Below are positions 50,380-59,229 of a stretch of 64,000 nt of DNA, in pieces (positions within the stretch are counted from its first letter, which is position 1; each line of letters opens with the position of its first letter). The stretch is from positions 124,001 through 188,000 of the forward strand of contig NZ_VYSA01000001.1 in assembly GCF_008710745.1 (NCBI RefSeq), in the 5' to 3' direction. Below the pieces are notes generated by a model. It was given only the letters and a program-made list of their open reading frames with translations. It was not told where the DNA came from and searched no databases. The translations under genes and the position numbers were made by a program. Source of the stretch: Microbacterium rhizomatis. GTDB lineage: Bacteria > Actinomycetota > Actinomycetes > Actinomycetales > Microbacteriaceae.

Positions 50380-50595
50380 TCAGGCGACGAGTATCCAGAT
50401 TCCGCCGGCGAGGGATGCCGCGGCGAGCACCAGTGCGATCGCCACCAGAATCATGTGCACCCGCAGAAACGGGGTCGCCCTGCCCGCAGCATCGCGAGAT
50501 CGCGGATCGTTCGCGACCCGGCGGAGGAACTGCGGCCACGCGACGACGTTGAAGACCGCGTTGGCGAACAGGAGCAGGGCGATGGCGATGGTCAC
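50380..50595 (-). CDS. SCO4848-like small membrane protein
   Basis: A 71-residue protein with two membrane helices (about 2-22 and 45-70) separated by a basic loop VAWPQFLRRVANDPRSRD, matching a small actinobacterial family of unknown function. The GTG start lies six bases after TAGCCT. Confidence 0.75.
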   Translation of the reverse strand: MTIAIALLLFANAVFNVVAWPQFLRRVANDPRSRDAAGRATPFLRVHMILVAIALVLAAASLAGGIWILVA

Positions 50596-50601
50596 CCTAC
50601 G

Positions 50602-50607
50602 AGGCTA
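50602..50607 (-). promoter_or_regulatory. Leaderless-type -10 element of the SCO4848-like gene
   Basis: TAGCCT on the reverse strand is six bases before the GTG at 50595. Confidence 0.5.
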
Positions 50608-50636
50608 ACCGGCGCAAGACGTGCCACGATGAGGCC

Positions 50637-51377
50637 ATGCAGGCACTGGAAAGCTGGACCCACGACGACCTGACGCTCGTCGGCGAGACGCGTGAAGTGT
50701 GGCGGAAGGGCAGCGGCCCGGGCGTCATCGTGATCCATGAGATCCCCGGGATCGACGACGCGCTCATCCGCTTCGCCGAAGAGGTGGTCGCGCGTGGCCA
50801 CACCGTGCTGCTGCCGAGGCTATTCGGGACGCCGGGCGCGGGCTTCAGTGCGCGGAATGTGCTCGGCGACATCACCCAGTTCTGCGTGCGACGCGAGTTC
50901 AGCCTGTTCGCCCGCGGCAGGACGAGCCCGATCGCCGGCTGGCTGCGGGCACTGGCCCGCCGACTCCACGACGAGACCGGGGGAGAAGGAGTAGGGGTCG
51001 TGGGGATGTGCTTCACGGGCGGGTTCGCGCTCGCGATGATGGCCGATGCACCGGTGATCGCACCTGTGCTCGCCGAACCCTCGCTGCCGTTCGCCGTCGG
51101 GGCGAAGCGTGGAGCCGACCTGGGGCTGAGCCCCGCTGACATGGAAGCGGTGAAGGGCAAGGCCGCAGCCGGGTGCGAGGTTCTGGGCCTGCGCTATCGG
51201 ACGGATGCCGCGACCGGCACCCGATTCGACACTCTGGCCCGCGAGCTCGGCGACCGCTTCATCGCGGTCGAGTTCGAAGGAAAGGGGCACTCCGTGCTGA
51301 CCGGCGATCGTCAGGAGGAGGGCGTGAACCGAGTGCTCGAATTCCTCCAGGAGAAGCTGAGCCCACGCGCGGCATGA
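50637..51377 (+). CDS. Dienelactone hydrolase family protein
   Basis: A 246-residue alpha/beta hydrolase. The nucleophile is Cys in VGMCFTGGFAL (about 123), as in dienelactone hydrolases, and the His is in EGKGHSVLTG (about 220). A HEIPGIDDALIRFAEEVVARGHTVLLPRLFG segment near the N terminus is typical. The ATG lies six bases after CACGAT, a weak box. Followed by an oxidoreductase after 38 bases. True substrate unknown. Confidence 0.85.
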   Translation: MQALESWTHDDLTLVGETREVWRKGSGPGVIVIHEIPGIDDALIRFAEEVVARGHTVLLPRLFGTPGAGFSARNVLGDITQFCVRREFSLFARGRTSPIAGWLRALARRLHDETGGEGVGVVGMCFTGGFALAMMADAPVIAPVLAEPSLPFAVGAKRGADLGLSPADMEAVKGKAAAGCEVLGLRYRTDAATGTRFDTLARELGDRFIAVEFEGKGHSVLTGDRQEEGVNRVLEFLQEKLSPRAA

Positions 51378-51415
51378 TCGCTGAGCCCCGCGCGTGAACG
51401 TGACAGGCTGAACGC

Positions 51416-52369
51416 ATGCGCGCTATCCAGGTTCTCGAATTCGGCGGTCCCGAAGTCCTCCGCCCCGCGGATGTTCCCGAGCCGCGGGTCGGGGAGGGGC
51501 AGATCCTCGTCCACGTCGATCGGGCCGGGGTGAACTACGCGGACACGCATCAGGCGGAGAACACCTACCTGTCGCGCAGCACCGTGCCGATGGTGCCTGG
51601 CGGAGAGGTGGTCGGGCGCACTGACGACGGAAGACGCGTCGTGGCGCTCGTCGACGGCGGCGGATATGCCGAGCGCGCGGCTGCTCTCGAATCACAGTCT
51701 TTCGAGGTTCCGGATGGTGTCGACGACGTCAGCGCTCTGGCGCTGATCGTTCAGGGCGCCACGGCGTGGCTCCTGCTGCGCCGGACTGCGCGGATCGAGG
51801 CCGGGGAGACCGTGGTTGTTCACGCCGGAGCGGGCGGGGTGGGTTCGCTCGCCGTGCAGCTCGCGAAGGCGCTCGGGGCGCGGAACGTCATTGCGACGGC
51901 GAGTACGCCGGAGAAGCGTGAGCTGGCCCTCTCGCTCGGAGCGGACGTTGCGATCGACGCGAACACGCCCGACCTGGTTGCAGCACTCCGGTCGGCGAAC
52001 GGCGGCCGGAGGGTCGACGTGGTACTCGATATGACGGGGGGTTCGATCACCGATCAGAGCGTCGCGGCGCTGGCGCCCTTCGGCCGCCTCGCCTTCTACG
52101 GAATGGCGTCTCGGCAGGCGCCCGCGCCGATCGCGCCGACGAGCCTGCTGGCCCACTCGACGACCGTCGGGGGGATGTGGCTTCCCCACGCGTTCACCGT
52201 GCCCGGGCTCATGCCCCGCGTCATGACAGAGCTGTTCGGCCTCGTCGAAGACGGCTCTCTGCGGGTCATCGCCGGGGGCGAGTACCCGCTGTCGCAGGCG
52301 CGCCGTGCGCACGAGGACCTCCGCGCGCGTCGGACGACGGGAAAGCTCGTTCTCGATCCTTCGCTCTGA
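51416..52369 (+). CDS. MDR-family quinone oxidoreductase-like dehydrogenase
   Basis: A 317-residue NADPH-dependent reductase of the medium-chain family. The catalytic domain VDRAGVNYADTHQ is followed by the Rossmann motif HAGAGGVGSLAVQLAKALGA (about 140-160) and YPLSQARRAHEDLRARRTTGKLVL. No zinc ligand set is present, placing it with quinone oxidoreductases. The ATG lies six bases after CAGGCT. Confidence 0.87.
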   Translation: MRAIQVLEFGGPEVLRPADVPEPRVGEGQILVHVDRAGVNYADTHQAENTYLSRSTVPMVPGGEVVGRTDDGRRVVALVDGGGYAERAAALESQSFEVPDGVDDVSALALIVQGATAWLLLRRTARIEAGETVVVHAGAGGVGSLAVQLAKALGARNVIATASTPEKRELALSLGADVAIDANTPDLVAALRSANGGRRVDVVLDMTGGSITDQSVAALAPFGRLAFYGMASRQAPAPIAPTSLLAHSTTVGGMWLPHAFTVPGLMPRVMTELFGLVEDGSLRVIAGGEYPLSQARRAHEDLRARRTTGKLVLDPSL

Positions 52370-52375
52370 CGAGCC

Positions 52376-52579
52376 TCAGCCCTGGTCGTGCTCCGCGGTC
52401 TCTCCCACGGAAGGGAGCGGGATCACCACGGACTCGACGGGAATCCCGATCAGAAGCGACGCGGACGTCGTCGACGTCGCACCATCCGCGATACTCTCCG
52501 TGGCGGACTGCTCGAACGGTTCGGAGGGAAGGCCGGCCCATTCGGTCGGCTCTTCGGGACGAGATGCGAAGAGGCCCAT
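52376..52579 (-). CDS. Small conserved Microbacteriaceae-type protein (WAGLPSEP)
   Basis: A 67-residue acidic protein starting MGLFASRPEEPTEWAGLPSEP, a sequence type I associate with Microbacteriaceae hypothetical proteins. The rest is Ser/Thr/Glu-rich and ends in a Val/Ile/Pro stretch. It lies seven bases from the convergent oxidoreductase. The start is the internal ATG; a longer open frame upstream overlaps the next gene. No function can be given. Confidence 0.65.
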   Translation of the reverse strand: MGLFASRPEEPTEWAGLPSEPFEQSATESIADGATSTTSASLLIGIPVESVVIPLPSVGETAEHDQG

Positions 52580-52629
52580 AGTGGGTCCATTCTGCCTCTT
52601 CATGCGCGTGGGGGACCCGTTGTCGCCGG

Positions 52630-52935
52630 TCACAGCACGAACCGCCAGAGGTACTCGACACCGGTTTCGGGGCGGAACCACGCGATGGTGACCACCACGT
52701 CCTCCAGATCGAGATCACAGAGGCACAGCTCGGCCGTCTCACCCGGCAGCATCTGACCCCAGAGCTGCGTGTCGACCGTGACGTGTGCGCCGTCGATGAA
52801 AACGCGCACGAAGTCCGTCGCGGCTGCGCTCACATTCGTGATGAGGGGGTGCTTCTCATACACATGATGGACGCGCCAGGGTACTCGGTAGGCGGGCGGA
52901 GGGCGGAATTCGTCGGGTTCGATGGCTCGTGGCAT
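52630..52935 (-). CDS. Hypothetical small soluble protein
   Basis: A 101-residue protein with a Pro/Arg N terminus followed by a beta-rich body (HPLITNVSAAATDFVRVFIDGAHVTVDTQLWGQMLPGETAELCLC). I do not recognise it. It may be an immunoglobulin-like beta-sandwich. The ATG lies seven bases after TACCGT. The WAGLPSEP gene begins 50 bases downstream, possibly in the same transcript. Confidence 0.7.
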   Translation of the reverse strand: MPRAIEPDEFRPPPAYRVPWRVHHVYEKHPLITNVSAAATDFVRVFIDGAHVTVDTQLWGQMLPGETAELCLCDLDLEDVVVTIAWFRPETGVEYLWRFVL

Positions 52936-52942
52936 GCGGGCG

Positions 52943-52948
52943 ACGGTA
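52943..52948 (-). promoter_or_regulatory. Leaderless-type -10 element of the 101-residue hypothetical
   Basis: TACCGT on the reverse strand is seven bases before the ATG at 52935. Confidence 0.45.
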
Positions 52949-53058
52949 GGCGCGGCATCCGACGCGTGGAGGGGCGTGGAAGCGGTGATCGGGCCGAGCT
53001 GTGGATGAGACGTTTCGAAAGAGTTCGGGGGAGGAGGCGATGCGACCCGACGGATCGG

Positions 53059-54051
53059 TCAGGCGCCCACGTCGTCGGGCTCCGCGCGCGGTGCCGTCGG
53101 CACGGATGTCCCTGGTGATCCGGGGTCGATCTCATGACTGCCGGAACTCTTCCGCCTCGGGGTGATCGCCCGACCGACCGAACGACTCGCGCCGCCCACG
53201 GCAGACACTCCTCGCGTGACGCCACCCGCGATCGCGCCGCCCGCGCGCCGGAGTCCGTACGTGGTGGCGCGCTCCAGCGGCAGCGCTCCCGGGCGAGGCT
53301 CGAGGTCTGCGGGAAGCACGAGCGGCGGCAGACCGAACGCTCGCCGCGAGTTGACCAAGACCCTCCGGCCGAGGATGTGGTTCCCCGTCCCGCCGATCAC
53401 TGCGCCGATCCCGAACGGAAGCGCTTTGCCGACGATCGACGCGCCGCCCTTCGCCGCGAACTGATGGACGAACGCGGTCTTGAGTCGATCCACGAGCGGG
53501 CCGACGGCCACGCGAGGGAGGGTCTTGGTGATCAGCTCGCCCCAGTACTTATCGCGCGGGGCCCCTTTGCCGGTCGCCTGTCCCGCGAGCTGAGCGACGA
53601 GGTCGATCCCCTCTTTGCCCAGCATGAGCGTGAGCACCAGAGCCCGCGCCCGGTCCGGATTCTCGATCGGAATGCCGTGCACCTCGGTGACGGACTGCGC
53701 GAAGAGGGCGGTCGCTTCGAGGAATCCGACCGTCTCGACACCGCTGAGTGCGAGCGTCACCCCCGTGCCGATCCCGGGCACCACGGCGGTGGCTCCGACG
53801 GCCGCACCGCCGGTGGTGACAGCAGTGAGGTAGCGCCGCTCCAGCATGCGGACGATCTCCGCCGCGGACGCGTGCGGGTGACGGAGCCTGATGCTCCGCA
53901 AATGTGCGAGGACCACGGGGCGTTGGATCGCCATCACGCGATCGAGCGCCCGGATGACGCGCGGATGCTCGTCCGAGCCGGCAGGCGGAATACCGCCCAC
54001 CCACGGCGAATCGTCGGGCAGCGTGTGTATGCGGTGAACCTTCTCGGCCAT
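53059..54051 (-). CDS. Conserved hypothetical with glycine-rich hydrophobic segments
   Basis: A 330-residue protein. A helical N-terminal region (RVIRALDRVMAIQRPVVLAHLRSIRLRHP...EIVRMLERRYL) is followed by two glycine/valine-rich hydrophobic segments (AAVGATAVVPGIGTGVTLALSG and GKALPFGIGAVIGGTGNHILGRR) that could insert in a membrane, then a basic disordered C terminus. The arrangement is reminiscent of EcsC-like proteins, but I cannot assign it. The ATG at 54051 lies seven bases after TAGGAT; the GTG one codon upstream is less well spaced. Confidence 0.7.
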   Translation of the reverse strand: MAEKVHRIHTLPDDSPWVGGIPPAGSDEHPRVIRALDRVMAIQRPVVLAHLRSIRLRHPHASAAEIVRMLERRYLTAVTTGGAAVGATAVVPGIGTGVTLALSGVETVGFLEATALFAQSVTEVHGIPIENPDRARALVLTLMLGKEGIDLVAQLAGQATGKGAPRDKYWGELITKTLPRVAVGPLVDRLKTAFVHQFAAKGGASIVGKALPFGIGAVIGGTGNHILGRRVLVNSRRAFGLPPLVLPADLEPRPGALPLERATTYGLRRAGGAIAGGVTRGVSAVGGASRSVGRAITPRRKSSGSHEIDPGSPGTSVPTAPRAEPDDVGA

Positions 54052-54058
54052 CACGGCG

Positions 54059-54064
54059 ATCCTA
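54059..54064 (-). promoter_or_regulatory. Leaderless-type -10 element of the 330-residue hypothetical
   Basis: TAGGAT on the reverse strand is seven bases before the ATG at 54051. Confidence 0.45.
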
Positions 54065-54153
54065 CGGGCGGGCGATGGGAGCCGCCTGGGCTTGACGGCG
54101 CGCGTCGAGGATGCTCGTGCGTCGCCCGCGGTAGAGGTATCAAGATCGCTTGG

Positions 54154-54159
54154 TAAGTT
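54154..54159 (+). promoter_or_regulatory. Leaderless-type -10 element of the ABC transporter operon
   Basis: TAAGTT is six bases before the GTG at 54166, supporting that far-upstream start and hence the long N-terminal extension. Confidence 0.45.
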
Positions 54160-54165
54160 GGTCCG

Positions 54166-55980
54166 GTGACAGCCTCTCTGCCGATGCCGCAGGACGCATA
54201 TCCGGATGAACCGGACAGCGTTGTCGAAGGCGCGCGTTCGGACAGTGGCCGGATCACCGACTTGCCACCCAAGCCGCGCATCTCGGCGGCGGTGGCCGCG
54301 GAAGTCGCCGAGGCGAAGGAGGGCAGCGCGGACGAGGCATCCGTTTCAGAGGAGGAGTCCGATCACGTGTCGGCCCCCGACGGGCCGCCACCCCCTGCCA
54401 AGAAGGCGGCGACGTCGACGCCCCCCCGGAAGCGTGCGCCGCGCCCTCCTCGTCCTACGACGGCCAACAGCGCGAAAGCGCCCGCGAAACCGCGGCGTCC
54501 GCGCGCGACGACCCCGAAGGTCGTCGACCCCGGGCCGCCACCCCCTCTCCCCGCCGACCTCGCGGCGGGTATCGTCGTGCCGCCGCGCCCGCCGCTCCCG
54601 GAGTCCGTCCCGCCCGACCCGGTCGCGGAGGCTGTCGCGGCGTCGGCCGACGCTCCGGTCCAGGAATCGGCCGACCTCGACGTGACCATGGACTCGGACG
54701 TCCTCGAGCGTGAAGCCGACGCTCACTCACCCGCCGAACCGGACAGCGCGGTCGTCGAGCCTGACCCGCCCCTCGTCGAGGACGCCGGGGATGCGGAGCC
54801 CGACAATGTTGCCATCATCGAAGGGCTGGTCGTCGCCGCGCAGACGGCCGACGTCGAGCCGCCGACCGAGAGCGTCGCGGAGACTGCCGGTGCTGAGCAT
54901 CCGTCCGTCGGCGCGGACGTCGCCGCCGTTGACACCGTCCCGACCGTCGACGTCGTGACCGAGGACGTCGTGACCGAGGACGTCGTCACCGAGGACGTCG
55001 TCACTGCGGACGTCGTGACCGAGGACGTCGTCACCGAGGACGTCGTGACCGAGGACGTCGCAATCGAGGATGCCGCGATCGACGGTGTCACGATCGAGGA
55101 CGCCCCGATCGAGGATCTCTCGCCCGAAGCGTCGGCACCGCGCGCCGCCGGTGAGGGTGTCGCTGCCCTTGCCATGGTGTTCGATGCCGAGCACATCTCC
55201 GAACCGCTGGGTGAGGGGGCCACCCCGGCCCTCGCGGTGCGGGGCGTGACGAAGTTCTTCGGCGAGACGCGCGCGGTGGACGGCATCGACCTGACGGTCC
55301 CCGCCGGCACGTTCTACGGTCTGGTGGGCCCGAACGGTGCGGGGAAGACCACCACCCTGTCGATGATCGCGGGACTCTTGCGCCCCACACGCGGAACGAT
55401 CACGGTGAACGGCATCGACGCGACGGACCGCTCGGGGGCGGCGAAACGCATGATGGGCGTGCTCCCCGATCGCCTCCGCACGTTCGATCGTCTGACGGGG
55501 CGTCAGCTCTTGTACTACTACGGCGTGCTGCGCGGACTATCTCCTGCGGTCGTCGAGAGCCGGACGGCCGACCTTGCGAGAGCATTCGATCTGACGGATG
55601 CTCTGGGGAGGGTCGTCTCGGACTATTCGGCCGGCATGACCAAGAAGGTCATGCTCGCAGGCGCGATGATCCATTCGCCGCGTCTTCTGGTGCTGGACGA
55701 GCCGTTCGAGGCCGTCGATCCGGTCTCCAGCGCGATCATCCTCGACATCCTCGGCACCTACGTCGCGCACGGCGGCACCGTGGTCCTCTCCAGCCACGGG
55801 ATGGACCTCGTCGAGCGCGTGTGCTCGCGCGTCGCGGTCATCGTCGCAGGTCAGGTGCTCGCAGAAGGGACGATCGACGAGGTGCGTGGCGAGCTCACGC
55901 TCGAGCAGCGTTTCATCGAACTCGCGGGCGGGCTCAGCGACGTGGAAGGCCTCGAGTGGCTGCATACGTTCTCCGACTGA
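54166..55980 (+). CDS. ABC transporter ATPase with long disordered N-terminal extension
   Basis: A 604-residue protein. Residues 1 to about 345 are disordered: a Lys/Arg/Pro-rich stretch (about 85-130), acidic Pro/Ala sequence, and eleven pentapeptide repeats (VVTED type). The ATPase follows: Walker A GPNGAGKTT (about 388), Q-loop, a degenerate signature YSAGMTKKV in place of LSGGQ, Walker B LLVLDEPFEAVD and a switch His (SSHGMDL). The permease gene overlaps its 3' end by 25 bases, so together they form an exporter of unknown substrate. The extension is unusual for the family. Confidence 0.85.
   Translation: MTASLPMPQDAYPDEPDSVVEGARSDSGRITDLPPKPRISAAVAAEVAEAKEGSADEASVSEEESDHVSAPDGPPPPAKKAATSTPPRKRAPRPPRPTTANSAKAPAKPRRPRATTPKVVDPGPPPPLPADLAAGIVVPPRPPLPESVPPDPVAEAVAASADAPVQESADLDVTMDSDVLEREADAHSPAEPDSAVVEPDPPLVEDAGDAEPDNVAIIEGLVVAAQTADVEPPTESVAETAGAEHPSVGADVAAVDTVPTVDVVTEDVVTEDVVTEDVVTADVVTEDVVTEDVVTEDVAIEDAAIDGVTIEDAPIEDLSPEASAPRAAGEGVAALAMVFDAEHISEPLGEGATPALAVRGVTKFFGETRAVDGIDLTVPAGTFYGLVGPNGAGKTTTLSMIAGLLRPTRGTITVNGIDATDRSGAAKRMMGVLPDRLRTFDRLTGRQLLYYYGVLRGLSPAVVESRTADLARAFDLTDALGRVVSDYSAGMTKKVMLAGAMIHSPRLLVLDEPFEAVDPVSSAIILDILGTYVAHGGTVVLSSHGMDLVERVCSRVAVIVAGQVLAEGTIDEVRGELTLEQRFIELAGGLSDVEGLEWLHTFSD
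54952..55116 (+). repeat. Eleven 15-bp coding tandem repeats
   Basis: In-frame 15-base units with consensus gtcgtgaccgaggac, the first seven nearly identical and the last four diverged, encode VVTED, VVTAD, VAIED, AAIDG, VTIED and APIED. A slippage-prone minisatellite-like tract within the ABC ATPase extension. Confidence 0.9.
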
Positions 55981-57524
55981 GGGCGGCGCTCCTGTTCGGT
56001 GCGCTGCGGGGTGATCGGGCGCACGTGATCCGCATGAGCATCGGCATCGCGATGCTCGTTGCCGCCACCGTCGTGACCTGCTGGGGACTCCTGTCGCTGC
56101 GAACCGCGCCGATCGAGGTCGTGCTCGCCGTCACCGTGCTCGGCGGCTCGGCAGTCACTCTGGGATTCGCATTGGCACCGCTGGTGGTGGGAGCGACCGA
56201 CCCGCTGGACCCGCGTCGTTTCACAGCCTTCGGACTGCCCTCGGGCCGCCTTGCGACGATCCTCGCACTGGCGGGGCTGGTCAGCGTGCCGATCATGGTT
56301 CTGACGGCCCTCGCGGTGTGCCTCGTCCTGGTGTGGAGCGCGCACGGGGTCGCGTGGCCGATCGGCGTGATCGGGGCGATCCTGGCGATCCTCACCTGTG
56401 CCCTGCTCGCTCGGGTTTGCATGGCGCTCACCTCGCTGTTCCTTCGCGATCGACGTTCGAGAGAGCTGAGCGGCGTGTTCGCCCTTGCGATCCTGGTCGT
56501 GGTCGTGCCGGTCGGAGTGTTCTTCGCGTCACTCGAGTGGCGAGGCACCGTTCCGACTCAGTTGAGTGAGGCGGTAGCGGCCCTCTCGCTCACACCCCTC
56601 GGCGCCGCGATCGCGTTCCCTGCCCGTATCGGCCAGGGAGCCTCATCCGCGTGGGGGAGCGTCGTGATCTCGCTCGCCACGGTCGTCGTGCTCGCGGCGG
56701 CGTGGGGCTGGCTCGTGCAGAGGGTCCTCACCACGACGGAGCGCCCGGTGTCGGTGCGCGAGCGGGGAGGGCTCGGCTGGTTCGCCGTGGCCCCGGGCAC
56801 GCCGGGCGGAGGCGTCGCCGCGCGGAGCCTGATCTACTGGTTCCGCGACCGCCGGTATCTCGTGAACATCATCGTCGTGCCGATCACCGCGGCGCTCGCG
56901 ATGGTGCCGCTGCTCGTGGTCGGCGTCCCGATGTCGATCGTCGCCCTCGTCCCCGTGCCGATCGCTGCCCTCTTCTTCGGCTGGTTGCCGCACAACGACC
57001 TCGCCTACGATTCGACCGCCATCTGGATGCACGTCGCGAGCGGGGTGAAGGGCGTGTCCGACCGGGTTGGTCGTCTTGTGCCGATTCTGCTGATCGCGGT
57101 GCCCGTGCTCGCGGTCGCGATCCCCCTGGCCGTGCTGGTGCACGGCCGGTGGGCGATGCTCCCCGCGATGGTCGGTGTCTGTGCCGCGCTGTTCCTCAGC
57201 GGTCTCGGGCTCTCGAGCATCTCGTCGGTGGTCTCGCCCTACGCCGTTGCGCGGCCGGGCGACAGCCCCTTCCAGCAGCCGCAGCGTGCCGGGTCGGCGA
57301 GCGCACTCGCGCAGGGGCTCGTGCTCGTCGGTGCCATCGTGCTCAGCGCCCCCGCGTTCTGGTGGGCCTGGCTGGCACTGACCGTCGACGTCGACGCGGC
57401 GATCACCGCGCTGTGGGTCGGTGCGGGCATCGGACTGGGCGCGCTGGTGATCGGCGTCGTCATCGGATCCGTGGCCTTCCGCCGCAGCGGTGCCCGCCTG
57501 ATGGAATTCGCCGAGTCCACCTAG
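55956..57524 (+). CDS. ABC transporter permease, large membrane protein
   Basis: A 522-residue protein with about twelve hydrophobic helices and short loops (FGLPSGRLATILALAGLVSVP, RSLIYWFRDRRYLVNIIVVPITAAL, FFGWLPHNDLAYDSTAIWMH). This resembles actinobacterial transporter permeases paired with a single ATPase. The GTG at 55956 with GGAAGG upstream lies inside the ATPase gene, coupling the two. No periplasmic binding protein is nearby, so export is more likely than import. Confidence 0.8.
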   Translation: MAAYVLRLRAALLFGALRGDRAHVIRMSIGIAMLVAATVVTCWGLLSLRTAPIEVVLAVTVLGGSAVTLGFALAPLVVGATDPLDPRRFTAFGLPSGRLATILALAGLVSVPIMVLTALAVCLVLVWSAHGVAWPIGVIGAILAILTCALLARVCMALTSLFLRDRRSRELSGVFALAILVVVVPVGVFFASLEWRGTVPTQLSEAVAALSLTPLGAAIAFPARIGQGASSAWGSVVISLATVVVLAAAWGWLVQRVLTTTERPVSVRERGGLGWFAVAPGTPGGGVAARSLIYWFRDRRYLVNIIVVPITAALAMVPLLVVGVPMSIVALVPVPIAALFFGWLPHNDLAYDSTAIWMHVASGVKGVSDRVGRLVPILLIAVPVLAVAIPLAVLVHGRWAMLPAMVGVCAALFLSGLGLSSISSVVSPYAVARPGDSPFQQPQRAGSASALAQGLVLVGAIVLSAPAFWWAWLALTVDVDAAITALWVGAGIGLGALVIGVVIGSVAFRRSGARLMEFAEST

Positions 57525-57550
57525 CTCTGTCGCCGCTAAACTGACTGACC

Positions 57551-57817
57551 ATGAGCACCCCCCTCGACCGCCCCGACCAGGGGGGCACCGCAACCCTCGA
57601 CCGCGAGCTCGAGGAGCTCCTTCGCGAAGAGCACGTCGAGCCGGGCGATCATGAGCGGTTCTCGCACTACGTCAAGAAGGACAAGATCCTCGAGTCGGCG
57701 ATCACCGGGAAGCCCGTGCGCGCGCTCTGCGGCAAGAAGTGGACGCCGGGGCGCGACCCCGAGAAGTTCCCGGTGTGCCCGACCTGCAAAGAGATCTACG
57801 AATCGATGGTCGGCTGA
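57551..57817 (+). CDS. DUF3039 protein
   Basis: An 88-residue actinobacterial small protein: [53 protein letters not shown]. Three cysteines (CGKKW and CPTC) suggest a partial zinc site. Function unknown. TAAACT lies eight bases before the ATG. Its last 22 bases overlap the end of the convergent pncB. Confidence 0.85.
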   Translation: MSTPLDRPDQGGTATLDRELEELLREEHVEPGDHERFSHYVKKDKILESAITGKPVRALCGKKWTPGRDPEKFPVCPTCKEIYESMVG

Positions 57818-59163
57818 CTTCTCACCGGGTCTGCGTCGACGAACACCGTCGGAATCGCAGGGTCCGAACGGCTGAGCGCGAGGCCCCGCACGGGCAGTTC
57901 CTCGCGCACTCGCGCGTGGTGAGCGCGCGCAGCGCTGACGCCCGAAGGTCCCTCGAAAGCGGTGTCGATCTCGCCGGCGACGATGAGCGGCACCCGCAGA
58001 TCGCGCGAGTCGGGGTACTGGGCCGCCGTGGCGATCTGTTCGTAACCATCTGATACGGCGATCAGCTCGCTCGTCGCGGTTCCGGCATCGAGGGTCCGGA
58101 ACGCGGCCTTGCGGCCGCCCTTCGACCCCTTGTCCTGCGACGCCTTGGCGACCGAGATCCACGAACCGACAGCATCCTGTCGCGCCACCAGCTTGTAGAC
58201 CATCCCCGCCGTGGGAGTCCCCGACCCCGTGACGACGGAGGTACCCACCCCGTAGGCGTCGACGGGTGCGGCGGCGAGTGCGGCGATCGCGAATTCGTCG
58301 AGGTCGCTCGTGACGGTGATGCGCGTCGCCGTCGCGCCGAGCTCGTCGAGCTGGGCGCGCACCGCGGCTGCCACGAGCGGCAGGTCACCCGAGTCGATGC
58401 GTACGCCGCCGAGTTCGTGCCCGGCCACCCGCACAGCGGTCGCGACGCCTTCCTGGATGTCATAGGTATCGATGAGGAGGGTGGTACCGGCACCGAGCGC
58501 GGCGATCTGCGCGCGGAACGCCTCTTCCTCGGTGTCGTGGAGCAGTGTCCACGAGTGCGCAGCGGTTCCCATCGTCGGGATGCCCCACGTGCGCCCCGCC
58601 TCGAGGTTCGACGTCGCGCCGAATCCGGCGATGTAGGCGGCACGGGCCGCCGCGACTGCCGACCTCTCGCCGGCGCGACGCGATCCCATCTCGGCGAGGG
58701 GCCGATCGCCCGCCGCGATGCTCATCCGTGCCGCGGCGGTCGCGACGGCCGAATCGTGATTGAGCACGCTGAGGGCGAGCGTCTCGAGGATGACGGCCTC
58801 GGCGAAGGTGCCTTCGACCGTCAGGATGGGGGAGCCGGGAAAGTACAGCTCGCCCTCCCGGTAGCCCTCGACCGAGCCGGTGAAGCGGTATCCCGCGAGA
58901 TAGTCGATCGTCGAAGCGTCCACGATCCGGTTGTCACGCAGGTATCGCAGCTCGTCGTCGCCGAATCGGAAATCACGGATCAGGCTCAGCAGTCGCCCGG
59001 TGCCGGCGACGACGCCGAAGCGGCGGCCGGCAGAGAGGCGCCGGGCGAACAGTTCGAACACGCAGTGGCGCTCGGCGGTGCCGTCGCGGAGCGCCGCATC
59101 GAGCATGGTGAGCTCGTACCGGTCGGTGTGGAGGGCGGTGCTCTGCAGGCGCTGCGGGCTCAT
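57796..59163 (-). CDS. pncB: Nicotinate phosphoribosyltransferase
   Basis: A 455-residue enzyme converting nicotinate and PRPP to nicotinate mononucleotide in NAD salvage. Start-region [34 protein letters not shown], then [28 protein letters not shown] and the PRPP site VRIDSGDLP (about 270) with [10 protein letters not shown] and [13 protein letters not shown] are typical. The ATG lies six bases after TAGGCT. NudC elsewhere in the window acts on the same cofactor pool. Confidence 0.92.
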   Translation of the reverse strand: MSPQRLQSTALHTDRYELTMLDAALRDGTAERHCVFELFARRLSAGRRFGVVAGTGRLLSLIRDFRFGDDELRYLRDNRIVDASTIDYLAGYRFTGSVEGYREGELYFPGSPILTVEGTFAEAVILETLALSVLNHDSAVATAAARMSIAAGDRPLAEMGSRRAGERSAVAAARAAYIAGFGATSNLEAGRTWGIPTMGTAAHSWTLLHDTEEEAFRAQIAALGAGTTLLIDTYDIQEGVATAVRVAGHELGGVRIDSGDLPLVAAAVRAQLDELGATATRITVTSDLDEFAIAALAAAPVDAYGVGTSVVTGSGTPTAGMVYKLVARQDAVGSWISVAKASQDKGSKGGRKAAFRTLDAGTATSELIAVSDGYEQIATAAQYPDSRDLRVPLIVAGEIDTAFEGPSGVSAARAHHARVREELPVRGLALSRSDPAIPTVFVDADPVRSQPTIDS

Positions 59164-59169
59164 GCAGCG

Positions 59170-59175
59170 AGCCTA
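59170..59175 (-). promoter_or_regulatory. Leaderless-type -10 element of pncB
   Basis: TAGGCT on the reverse strand is six bases before the ATG at 59163. Confidence 0.5.
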
Positions 59176-59229
59176 CTGATCGGCTGCAACCGCGGAGCGG
59201 CGATCGCGGCGCGGGTAGGGTGGGTGATC

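Noticed and set aside
54952..55116. Regular repeats resembling a CRISPR array
   Set aside because: Units are contiguous 15-mers in frame with coding sequence and have no spacers; no cas genes are present.
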